From positions 1 to 10,665 of the forward strand of contig JBCCFC010000360.1 in assembly GCA_039029935.1 (NCBI GenBank): a stretch of DNA of 10,665 bases, given 5' to 3'. The DNA is from G039029935 sp039029935 (lineage in GTDB: Bacteria > Chloroflexota > Anaerolineae > Caldilineales > Caldilineaceae). The position numbers and the translations under genes were made by a program. Positions 1 through 7,047 of the stretch are shown here, piece by piece. Numbering within the stretch: the first letter of the stretch is position 1; each line of letters opens with the position of its first letter. Below the pieces are notes generated by a model. It was not told where the DNA came from, ran no database searches, and saw only the letters and a list, made by a program, of their open reading frames with translations.

Positions 1-230
1 AATGAATTCTTTCTTTCGTTCTTTCTTTGCACTTAATACAATGTAGATTTGTTGTGCAGCAACAGACAGTACCGGTAGTTCGATACGATTAAATTCATCA
101 AAGCAACCCCAAGCACCACTCTGCGCCAGTCCTTTATAAATACGTCCCAAACCTCTAAAATCCATCTGATCAGAACAGTTAAAGACGACAACGTATTTGC
201 CAAGTGCTTTGCCCATATCCTTTGTGGTTT
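1..230 (-). CDS. Partial exon of a eukaryotic axonemal dynein heavy chain (AAA1 region, DNAH5/DNAH8-like)
   Basis: Read on the minus strand, 76 full codons run without a stop to the window edge. The translation contains ETTKDMGKALGKYVVVF, then NCSDQMDFRGLGRIYKGLAQ, then the Walker B segment WGCFDEFNRI, then LPVLSVAAQQIYIVL and a basic KKERKKEF stretch. This is the AAA1 motor module of dynein heavy chains, starting just after the Walker A lysine. The wording matches my memory of the outer-arm gamma type (human DNAH5/DNAH8) better than other axonemal or cytoplasmic dyneins. These proteins exceed 4000 residues and drive cilia and flagella; bacteria do not have them. The Walker A half (GxGKT) is absent because homology stops at a splice-acceptor-like AG at 231-232. 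The reading frame continues as non-dynein sequence to an ATG at 240, which is probably chance. Dynein identity is near certain; the subtype is less sure. How it came to be here is treated as a finding. Confidence 0.93.
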
Positions 231-262
231 CTGGACACATAACAAAATAAAATAAATTTATT
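231..262 (-). promoter_or_regulatory. Putative spliceosomal 3' splice acceptor and T-rich tract
   Basis: On the minus strand the dynein homology is preceded immediately by a T-rich stretch (ATTTATTTTATTTTGTTATG) and then TGTCCAG, ending in AG at 232-231. A branch-point-like TTAAC lies a little further upstream (about 266-270). This is the usual layout of a 3' splice site. It would give a phase-1 intron splitting the Glu codon that follows the Walker A GKT. I see no upstream exon coding for the Walker A half within the bases before the bacterial gene. Either the intron is longer than what remains, or the junction with bacterial DNA lies within it. Confidence 0.6.
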
Positions 263-401
263 GCTGTTAACTATCCTTACAGAATGCGCGTATAGGAACA
301 ATAATTTCGTGCCATGTTTATAGCACGTTTGAAGTTTTAACTTGATTTAAGTTTGATTTAAGGTTTTGAGCTGAAATTGTAAGCAAATTTTAATCTTAGA
401 T
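241..401. other. AT-rich non-coding stretch containing the presumed eukaryote/bacteria junction
   Basis: No gene is supported here. The stretch lies between the dynein exon and the stop codon of the AI-2E/HAD gene (TAA at 404-402 on the minus strand). It contains two copies of TTGATTTAAG at 342-351 and 353-362 (11-nt period) and no convincing terminator for the minus-strand bacterial gene. Intron sequence and bacterial 3'-flanking DNA must meet somewhere in it, but both are AT-rich and the exact breakpoint cannot be read from the sequence alone. Confidence 0.5.
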
Positions 402-2183
402 TTACAACCACTCGCTTAGCTCATCTGCGGTATAAATGACGACATCCGCATGTTGCATATCTTGCTCGCGACCCAAACCATAAAGTACACCCACTGTCAC
501 CATTTCGGCAGCACTGGCAGACCGCAGGTTTGAGTCTGTATCGCTCACAACAAGCATGTTGCTGACATTCACGTCGAGTTGATCGGCTGTGGATAAAAGT
601 GGTTCGCTGTGAGGAACAATATTGCGCACATCATTGCGTGTCATAATCGTGTTAAACATGGATATATCCAATCCTGCATGAGCAAGCCCCTGTTCAACAT
701 CAGAGCGCTCGCGCGTCGAGAATAACGCCAGCCGATATTCTTTTGATAGTGTTAGGATAGTGTCTTTGATGCCAGGGACAAGCTTCATCTGTTGCACATG
801 AGGATACCCTCTTAGGCCGTTAAATAGAGGCAGGACACGCTCTAAGTCTTGATTGAGTTGGAGACGTTGGAGTTGACTGATGGTGAAGTTGATCAGTCCC
901 TCGCTGCCAACCATAAATCGACGCACAAGTTGTGTACGTTGTTGCATTGACAAAATGGGGTCTAGCCATGTCATCCTTTGGGCGATATTTTCGGCAAATT
1001 GCCATTCGATATTGACGAGTGTACCATCCAAATCAAAGACAATGGCTTCAATTTTACGCCCCGCGATCAATCCAGGAATACGTACCGCAGACTGTGACTG
1101 CCCAATTGCCTCGAAAGGTTCCAAGTCAGACATCTTGCGCGAGATATAGATTAAGATAACACGTACACTTGCCATAATAGGCGTTGCCAATAACACGCCC
1201 AAAACGCCAAAGACAATCGCACCGTTGATGATGCCGACAAACGTGACGGCTGGGTGTAACTGAACGCGACCACCGACTAATCGAGGGATTAAATAGGTGG
1301 TTTCCACTTGCCCAATCACGGCATATATAAAAATCACAATCATCATAAAGGTGAGATTTGTAATAGGAATCCACGTTGAGCCTTGGAAGAGTGCGAGTGC
1401 AGCGGCAATCGTTGTGCTAAACCCTGGCCCAACGGTAGGTAAAAACTCCATCAGCCCCGCTAACAATGCCAGCCCGCCAGCGTTGGGCATGCCGACAATA
1501 GAGAGGGCAATCCATGTAACTGTGCCAACCACTGTCCCCAGCAAGATTTGGCCGCGCAAAAAAGCATTCCACACCGTCCCCAATTGTTGCCCCAAACGAC
1601 GTGCATCTTCTTGATAATCGCTGGGGAGCAGTTCGATCAATACCCGTTGAAATTTTTGCCAATCTTTGAGCAGCCAGAAATTGAGGACAAGCACATAGAT
1701 AATGGTTAAAATCCCCGTTGTCACGCCTCTTGCAATCGAAAGCGGGTTGCGCGAGGCAAACAGCAAGATTTGTTGCAAGCCGGTGCCGATATCGTCAAAG
1801 AGTCGATCTACCGAAAGATCATAGCTAAAATTACCAAACCGGAAGAGAGAACCTGTTGATGCAGATTGTAAGTCTGCAATCAATTCCTCCAGAGCCTGCT
1901 GTAACGAGGCTGGCAATTCGAGGATACGGGGCAGCACAAGCGCGGGGGCGAGGGCAGCACTGGCGATGAGGGTGACATAGATGCCCGCGACAACGGCCAC
2001 ACGCGGCCAACCTGTCTGTTTTTGAATCCAATTAACGGGGTAGCTCAGGATGAAGGCTAAGAGAAAGGCAACAATCGTCGGTGAAATCATCGCTCGAAAG
2101 GTGATCAAAAGAACGATGGCGAGAATGACCAATGAGGAGGCGACAAGGATTTTGGTTGAATTTGTCCAACGCCTGGAGTTCAT
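402..2183 (-). CDS. AI-2E family transporter (PerM/YdiK-like) fused to a HAD-like phosphatase domain
   Basis: The 593-residue protein has two parts. Residues 1-350 are a multi-pass membrane domain of the AI-2E exporter superfamily (PF01594 type). Paired N-terminal helices (about 12-48 and 61-86) precede a soluble loop. The conserved core follows, with LRGQILLG at 209-216, EFLPTVGPG at 246-254, and LVGGRVQLHP at 302-311 before the last helices. Some members export autoinducer-2, others ions; the substrate here is unknown. After a short linker, residues 377-593 form a HAD hydrolase resembling phosphoglycolate phosphatases, with motif I DLDGT at 384-388 and motif II FST at 488-490. Motif III, usually KPxPE, reads VPHSE (523-527), and motif IV, usually GDTxxD, reads SDTDSN (547-552). 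The Lys and one Asp are therefore replaced and activity is doubtful. The ATG has only a distant AGGA (2197-2200, 13-nt gap). It lies downstream of lepB on the same strand, separated by a palindrome. The families are clear; the fusion is unusual. Confidence 0.92.
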   Translation of the reverse strand: MNSRRWTNSTKILVASSLVILAIVLLITFRAMISPTIVAFLLAFILSYPVNWIQKQTGWPRVAVVAGIYVTLIASAALAPALVLPRILELPASLQQALEELIADLQSASTGSLFRFGNFSYDLSVDRLFDDIGTGLQQILLFASRNPLSIARGVTTGILTIIYVLVLNFWLLKDWQKFQRVLIELLPSDYQEDARRLGQQLGTVWNAFLRGQILLGTVVGTVTWIALSIVGMPNAGGLALLAGLMEFLPTVGPGFSTTIAAALALFQGSTWIPITNLTFMMIVIFIYAVIGQVETTYLIPRLVGGRVQLHPAVTFVGIINGAIVFGVLGVLLATPIMASVRVILIYISRKMSDLEPFEAIGQSQSAVRIPGLIAGRKIEAIVFDLDGTLVNIEWQFAENIAQRMTWLDPILSMQQRTQLVRRFMVGSEGLINFTISQLQRLQLNQDLERVLPLFNGLRGYPHVQQMKLVPGIKDTILTLSKEYRLALFSTRERSDVEQGLAHAGLDISMFNTIMTRNDVRNIVPHSEPLLSTADQLDVNVSNMLVVSDTDSNLRSASAAEMVTVGVLYGLGREQDMQHADVVIYTADELSEWL

Positions 2184-2210
2184 GAAACGAAAATTATCCT
2201 AACTTTTTTG

Positions 2211-2341
2211 GGCTATTTGAGCTTTTGTGGGATAAGACCTTCAGGAGGTGTCCGTCGATGCTTCAGACGACTCCAAATTTCTCTGGACACTTCCCAAAGG
2301 TCTGGTTTCGCACCCCACGAGAGCTCAAATAGCCTTTTTTT
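2211..2341 (+). repeat. Large palindromic element, copy 1 (nested hairpin with T7 tail, shared 68-nt core)
   Basis: A nested inverted repeat fills most of the gap between lepB and the AI-2E gene. The outer stem is a perfect 13 bp: GGCTATTTGAGCT (2211-2223) with AGCTCAAATAGCC (2322-2334). Inside it, GTGGG pairs with CCCAC, AGACCT (2235-2240) with AGGTCT (2298-2303), and GTGTCC (2248-2253) with GGACAC (2285-2290). CGTC (2253-2256) and GACG (2266-2269) could form a small inner hairpin. A run of seven T follows at 2335-2341 on the plus strand, the layout of an intrinsic terminator. Both neighbouring genes are on the minus strand, so it would be read antisense. The core 2235-2302 recurs at 10272-10339. 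It is more likely a repeat family carrying its own terminator-like fold than a gene-specific signal. Confidence 0.85.
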
Positions 2342-2346
2342 ATAGT

Positions 2347-3060
2347 TTAAAACGAGTCAAACTGAGTCAACGGCCAGTAACGGAACCAGACGCGTCCTAA
2401 CACGTGTTCACGCGAAACAGCCCCAAACGTGCGGCTATCATTACTATTACGGCGGTTATCGCCCATAACAAAATAGTGTTCGGTTTCAATCGTCAGCGGA
2501 GGCAAATTTTCTAGGATACCCCCCATCCCTGTGCCATAAAGTTCAGGGTCCACTTTCGTTGTCTGATCGCTATTCTCTCCATCTGTTGGTAATGTCATCA
2601 CGTCAAATAATTGCGCTTCATCAAGCACCTGCCCATCTATATAGACTGAGCCATCTTGAATCTCGACTACCTCACCAGGTAGACCTATGACGCGTTTCAC
2701 CAACATCTCATTCATGCCCGGCAACCGAATGACGATAATATCGCCACGAAGGGGTTGTTGAAAGCGATAACTCAGTTTATCCACGACCAGCCGTTGGTTT
2801 TGCAACAGCGTTGGTTCCATACTTTGTCCGTAGACAACCGTTGCCTGTGCCAGAAATGTATAGACGATGATGGCAAGGATAAAGGCTGGCACAATGATCT
2901 GTGTTAATTCTTTGATAAACACAAACCAAAGAGGTCTGCTTGTTCGTTGTCTCGCTGCCTCCACTGCAGCAGAATCGTCTAGGGGTTGAGATGCTGCTGG
3001 CTGTGACTCAGTATTGGATACTGTCGTCTGCTTACTGTTTTTTGTTTTAAATAAATCCAT
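2347..3060 (-). CDS. lepB: Signal peptidase I
   Basis: This 237-residue membrane serine protease removes signal peptides from exported proteins on the outer face of the membrane, using a Ser/Lys dyad. A hydrophilic Ser/Gln/Ala-rich tail of about 42 residues precedes one membrane helix (about 53-75). The family boxes follow in order: GQSMEPTL with nucleophile Ser80, RGDIIV at 105-110, KRVIGLPGE with catalytic Lys122, and the GDNRRNSNDSRTFG box at 200-213. The segment between the Lys box and the last box (about 143-198) carries a polar, acidic insert, as is common in the family. One helix and this length are typical of Gram-positive and Chloroflexi enzymes. No clear Shine-Dalgarno precedes the ATG. 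A consensus TATAAT lies 43 nt upstream. The gene is divergent from the exported GH3-like gene, a plausible client, and upstream of the AI-2E/HAD gene with which it may be co-transcribed. Confidence 0.96.
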   Translation of the reverse strand: MDLFKTKNSKQTTVSNTESQPAASQPLDDSAAVEAARQRTSRPLWFVFIKELTQIIVPAFILAIIVYTFLAQATVVYGQSMEPTLLQNQRLVVDKLSYRFQQPLRGDIIVIRLPGMNEMLVKRVIGLPGEVVEIQDGSVYIDGQVLDEAQLFDVMTLPTDGENSDQTTKVDPELYGTGMGGILENLPPLTIETEHYFVMGDNRRNSNDSRTFGAVSREHVLGRVWFRYWPLTQFDSF

Positions 3061-3102
3061 TTATGCAAACTTAGCTTTACTTATCTTGAATATTACTTTA
3101 TG

Positions 3103-3108
3103 ATTATA
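3103..3108 (-). promoter_or_regulatory. Candidate -10 box for lepB
   Basis: A perfect TATAAT on the minus strand lies 43 nt upstream of the lepB ATG, giving a leader of roughly 35 nt. No good TTGACA-like -35 box is found at 16-18 nt spacing. The two GGTGCAT repeats (3128-3145) overlap that position and could bind an activator or repressor. The assignment rests on the -10 match and position only. Confidence 0.4.
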
Positions 3109-3127
3109 TTGTGTGAGTTGTGCAGTT

Positions 3128-3153
3128 GGTGCATAATAGGTGCATGATTGCAT
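3128..3153. repeat. Short direct repeats GGTGCAT x2 plus TTGCAT in the divergent promoter region
   Basis: GGTGCAT occurs at 3128-3134 and 3139-3145 with an 11-bp period, followed by TTGCAT at 3148-3153. A further TGCAT lies at 3183-3187. One-helical-turn spacing at the expected -35 position of the lepB promoter, between two divergent genes, would suit a transcription-factor site. Chance cannot be excluded. Confidence 0.35.
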
Positions 3154-3232
3154 TTGGGTGTGCTTGGCATGCCCCATTCGACTGCATCATCACTCGTTTG
3201 ATAACGATAGGACTTACGTATGTTTATCTTAT

Positions 3233-3236
3233 AGGA
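3233..3236 (+). promoter_or_regulatory. Ribosome binding site that supports the TTG start of the GH3-like gene
   Basis: AGGA lies 7 nt before the TTG at 3244. The nearest upstream ATG (3220) is followed after three codons by a stop. No in-frame ATG occurs near the signal-anchor sequence, so TTG is the best start. Confidence 0.6.
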
Positions 3237-3243
3237 ACTAACT

Positions 3244-6200
3244 TTGTTAAAATCGTATTTTAAAACGAAATCGTTTTCTACCCCAAAACAATTTCGTTTG
3301 GGTATATCTATTTGCCTCTGTCTCTCTCTATTATTTGGACTATTTGCGACAACAAACAATGAATGGTCCGGCGGCAATAGACCGTATAACGTCAGCATCG
3401 CAGGGATTGCCTATGCACAAATAACGGACACCACAGAGACAGCAACAGTCCAAGCATCTGTCGCTGTATCAACAACATTGCCTGTGGATGACGATGTGAC
3501 GCCAAGCCCTATCTCAACTGTCACACCGGAACTCCAAGAACCAGAAATACAACAAACTGCGCCACCAACGACATACCCAGAATGGCTAGATGTTCAGGTT
3601 GAGCGCATTGTCGCCAATATGACCGTTTCTGAAAAGGTTGGGCAATTATTTATGCTGACCTTCAGAGGTGATTCCATCGATCCGAGAGGCGAAATCGCCC
3701 AGTTGATCCATCAATATCATATTGGCGGTGTAGTCCTCTCCTCACAAAATCAAAATTTCACCAATACTGCACAAAAGGATAGTATAGAGTCAGCGGAGTC
3801 AACGCTCGGTACACCTCAACAGGTTGCGCACCTGAACAATCAGTTGCAGTCCCTCGCCTATGGATTTTCGCTACCATCTGCTCTTGCACTCGACAGTGAT
3901 ACGCAGGCACAGCTTGCAGCAATAACCACAGGTGCGGTTTTCAACGACGCCCTCGCCATATCTAACACGGAAACATTGACGTCCGATTTAGTAGCTCAGG
4001 TAACTGAACAGCTAGATGTCCAGCTTAACATCAGCAATAGCATTGTCCCGCTTGATGCAGTTTTCCGTGTCAACACAAAGTTGATCAACACAGACACCTT
4101 ATCCACCCAAATCATATCACCGATGACCCCAATCACCAACGTGTCCACACTGGCGAATCCTGAGCCAGAGGAGTTGAAGACAAAGTTACCCCTATTGATT
4201 GCGTTGGAGCAGACAGGAGATGGATTACCCCACACAGCCTTGCGCAACGGATTTACTCATTTACCAACCCAATTGGCGCTAGGCTCAACATGGAATCCAG
4301 AACTTGTACAGAGTGTGGGCCAGATTGTGGGGTCAGAGTTAGAGGCCGTTGGTGTCAACATGCTCTTGGGACCCAATTTAGATGTCTTGGAGCAGCCTCG
4401 TCCCGATGAGGTTGGGCGCTTGGGTGTACATACCTTTGGCGGCTCCACCTACTGGGTAACACAAATGGGGCAAGCCTACATTGCAGGCATCCACCAAGGC
4501 AGTGACTATCGTGTTGCCACTGTTGCGCGGCATTTCCCTGGTCAGGGCGATATTGATCGGTTGCCTGATCAAGAGGTTGCGACCATCCAAAAGAGCCTAC
4601 CTGCTTTGGAGCGCATTTCATTGCCGCCCTTCATCGGTGTCACAACCATCTCTCCGCTTGCACCTCCACCCATCGCGCAGTCACGATTGCTGCCAGATAG
4701 TGTAACAGATATTTTGATGTCAAGCCATATGCATTATAGTGCAATTCAGGGCAGTGACCCTGAACGCGCAAAACCGTTGAGTTTATCATCTGAATTGCAG
4801 ACCATTTTACGCCGAGATGATTTTATTGAATGGCGAGAGCGCGGCGGGCTAGTGGTGAGCAATGCGTTGGGGGTTCAGGCCATTCGACGAAACTATGAAC
4901 TAGATGAAGAGAATCCTACATTTTTACGGCGGGTTGCGCTGGATGCCTTTATTGCCGGAAACGATTTACTCTATTTAGATCAATCCAGTTTAAGGCCAAC
5001 TCTTTCGACACAGGGCACACAGACAACATCCGCAAACGACAAGAATCGTGCGTTGTCTGCGGATAATATGCTTGCCATTCAGAGTACCATCAGCCTTTTT
5101 AAAGAAACATATGAGGGTGCGCCCGATTTTGCGGCACAGGTGGATAGCGCGGTTCGGCGCATTGTACGTCTCAAATTGCGTCTCTATGTCTCGCCGACCG
5201 ATGTCGAAACAGGGAGTGACGCAACGAACGATGTGACCGATGCCAATACCTCTACAGCAAGCGATGACAACAATGCGCAGTCCGACGAGGCAAATACAGA
5301 TAGTGGTCAGCCAAGTGATGACGATGGTTCCGCATTGGCGGGTGCCAATGTGGAGCGTGATGGGCAGGTGCAGCCAGCGTCACCAGCGGAGACACAAACC
5401 AATGATGAACAGAACAGCCTCGTGATTCCCATTGAAAATGTACTGGTGCGTGAAGCTGATCTTGCTCTCTTTACACCTGATAGTCAACATCGAATAGCGG
5501 CAAACGATACGATTGGTCAAGTAGCGCGCGCATCCATGACATTACTCTATCCCAACATTGAGGAGCGACCAGATGCGTTGCCTGCCGCTCCCCAATCTGA
5601 TGAAAAAATTCTGATCTTTAGCGATAGTCGCCCACTAAAAGAATGTCGAACGTGTGCGGTCGAGGCTGCTGTGAGTCGTGACGAGATTGAAACGATTATC
5701 AACAAATTTTATGGTCCAGATACGGTTGGACAGGTTCTCGAAGAACAGGTTGAAAGCTATACCTTTGAGGAGTTAGCGGCACTGCTAGATGCACCAGATG
5801 AGTTGGCAGAACTGCTTCAAGAGGCCGATTGGCTCATTTTTGCCATGCTTGATGTGGATGCAGAGGCACATCCACACAGTGATGTACTCAAACGGTTTTT
5901 GCGTGAACGTGACAATCAACTGCGTGACAAAAGCGTCGTTGTCCTCTCGCTCAACGCCCCTTATTTTCTGGATGCCACAGAAATTGCCAAATTGACGGCC
6001 TATGTTGGTGTCTATAGCAAGGCACAACCTTTTTTAGAGAGCGCGGTGCGTGCGCTATTTCGTAGCTATACAGTCAGCGGTGCGCCATCAATCAGCGTTG
6101 CGGGTACACGGTTTAACAACTTAGCGGAACGTCTGACCCCAGCATCCACCCACCTGATTCCACTACAAGTACTTGTCGATGATGTGCCACTGCCAGCCTT

Positions 6201-7017
6201 GAGCGATGAACAACTCGATGAGGCCCCTACCGTAAATGTTGGTGGACGACTGCGGCTTGAGGTGGGTCCTATTCTGGATTGGAATGGGAACCCTGTACCG
6301 GACGGCACGACAATTGACTTTCAAGTGACCTATGCTGAAGATGGCATGAATCTGTCAATTGAGCAAGCCTTTACGCGACAAGGGCGCGCGGTTCGCGAAG
6401 CGACGCTGGAGCGTGGGGGAGACCTCTTGATTCTGGTCACAAGTGGTGAAGCAACCACCGGAGAGACGACTGTGTTAACTGTTCAAGAAACAGACCCACC
6501 ATCAGCAGAGCTTGATACGGCCACACCTACGCCAGTGCCCCCTACCCTAACAGCCATATCGGAGACCCCCGAACCATCCGTCCCATCAGGCACAATCACA
6601 CCGTCAATAACCACAATCACACCAACTATATCTGTCACTGAAACCAATGAACCCGTTGAGCCATCCATTGGTGACACAACACCAACCCCACCCGACCCAA
6701 TTGACCTCAATGGTGGCCGAACAGATCTCTTAACACTGGGGATTACCTTGCTCAGTATGTTAATTGCGTTGAGTCTATTTTTTGTGTTGCAGGTGCGCAT
6801 CGTCCCACGCCAAACATTGATTCCCCATCTGTTGTGGTCTGTGATTGCAGGGTTAACTGTCTATATTCTCTATGCATTGGGCTTCATTCCCGGTTCAAGT
6901 TGGCTATCGCAACGGTTTGATATATTAGGACCTGTGCTGTTGGTTTTGCTGGTGATGATTTTGACGTTATTGTGGCTACAGTTGTTATCATTGGTCAAAC
7001 CAACGAAACTGCGTTAA
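3244..7017 (+). CDS. Giant exported GH3-like protein with degenerate active site and C-terminal membrane anchor
   Basis: The 1257-residue protein starts with a signal-peptide or anchor helix (about 18-36) and a Thr/Pro-rich linker to about 112. A family 3 glycoside hydrolase N-terminal barrel (beta-N-acetylhexosaminidase/NagZ type) spans about 117-580. It includes MTVSEKVGQLFM at 126-137, LGPNLDV at 375-381 and RHFPGQGDID at 429-438. Catalytic features are lost: the nucleophile motif SD(A/S)LG reads SNALG with Asn540, KHFPG reads RHFPG, the DSH acid/base loop is missing near 438-446, and DQEGG reads EQTGDG (322-327). About 105 extra residues (207-314) split the barrel. An acidic Asp/Asn/Ser linker (651-722), a GH3 C-terminal-like domain (about 725-955) with a CRTC pair at 801-804, a beta-rich domain (about 990-1082), and a Thr/Pro-rich linker (1083-1155) follow. 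Three membrane helices (about 1161-1183, 1195-1215, 1228-1250) end it. The family is clear; I infer a binding or structural role rather than hydrolysis. Confidence 0.85.
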   Translation: MLKSYFKTKSFSTPKQFRLGISICLCLSLLFGLFATTNNEWSGGNRPYNVSIAGIAYAQITDTTETATVQASVAVSTTLPVDDDVTPSPISTVTPELQEPEIQQTAPPTTYPEWLDVQVERIVANMTVSEKVGQLFMLTFRGDSIDPRGEIAQLIHQYHIGGVVLSSQNQNFTNTAQKDSIESAESTLGTPQQVAHLNNQLQSLAYGFSLPSALALDSDTQAQLAAITTGAVFNDALAISNTETLTSDLVAQVTEQLDVQLNISNSIVPLDAVFRVNTKLINTDTLSTQIISPMTPITNVSTLANPEPEELKTKLPLLIALEQTGDGLPHTALRNGFTHLPTQLALGSTWNPELVQSVGQIVGSELEAVGVNMLLGPNLDVLEQPRPDEVGRLGVHTFGGSTYWVTQMGQAYIAGIHQGSDYRVATVARHFPGQGDIDRLPDQEVATIQKSLPALERISLPPFIGVTTISPLAPPPIAQSRLLPDSVTDILMSSHMHYSAIQGSDPERAKPLSLSSELQTILRRDDFIEWRERGGLVVSNALGVQAIRRNYELDEENPTFLRRVALDAFIAGNDLLYLDQSSLRPTLSTQGTQTTSANDKNRALSADNMLAIQSTISLFKETYEGAPDFAAQVDSAVRRIVRLKLRLYVSPTDVETGSDATNDVTDANTSTASDDNNAQSDEANTDSGQPSDDDGSALAGANVERDGQVQPASPAETQTNDEQNSLVIPIENVLVREADLALFTPDSQHRIAANDTIGQVARASMTLLYPNIEERPDALPAAPQSDEKILIFSDSRPLKECRTCAVEAAVSRDEIETIINKFYGPDTVGQVLEEQVESYTFEELAALLDAPDELAELLQEADWLIFAMLDVDAEAHPHSDVLKRFLRERDNQLRDKSVVVLSLNAPYFLDATEIAKLTAYVGVYSKAQPFLESAVRALFRSYTVSGAPSISVAGTRFNNLAERLTPASTHLIPLQVLVDDVPLPALSDEQLDEAPTVNVGGRLRLEVGPILDWNGNPVPDGTTIDFQVTYAEDGMNLSIEQAFTRQGRAVREATLERGGDLLILVTSGEATTGETTVLTVQETDPPSAELDTATPTPVPPTLTAISETPEPSVPSGTITPSITTITPTISVTETNEPVEPSIGDTTPTPPDPIDLNGGRTDLLTLGITLLSMLIALSLFFVLQVRIVPRQTLIPHLLWSVIAGLTVYILYALGFIPGSSWLSQRFDILGPVLLVLLVMILTLLWLQLLSLVKPTKLR

Positions 7018-7047
7018 GATAGTGGCTATTCGATGAGTTGGTATGTA

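Noticed and set aside
33..245. Minus-strand 70-residue open frame from an alternative TTG start
   Set aside because: It is the wrong frame of the dynein exon. The neighbouring frame encodes the clear dynein motifs.
231..290. GTAAGG near 286 (minus strand) as the 5' splice site of a roughly 55-nt intron
   Set aside because: The bases upstream of it do not encode the Walker A half of dynein AAA1 in any frame, so the match is probably chance.
2211..2341. Terminator for lepB or for the AI-2E gene
   Set aside because: The T-run is on the plus strand. Read from the minus-strand genes the hairpin is followed by A residues, so it is not a canonical terminator for either.
6483..6800. 105-residue minus-strand open frame
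   Set aside because: It is a shadow of the Thr/Pro-rich linker and first C-terminal helix of the GH3-like gene; its Gly/Val richness comes from complementing ACC/CCA codons.
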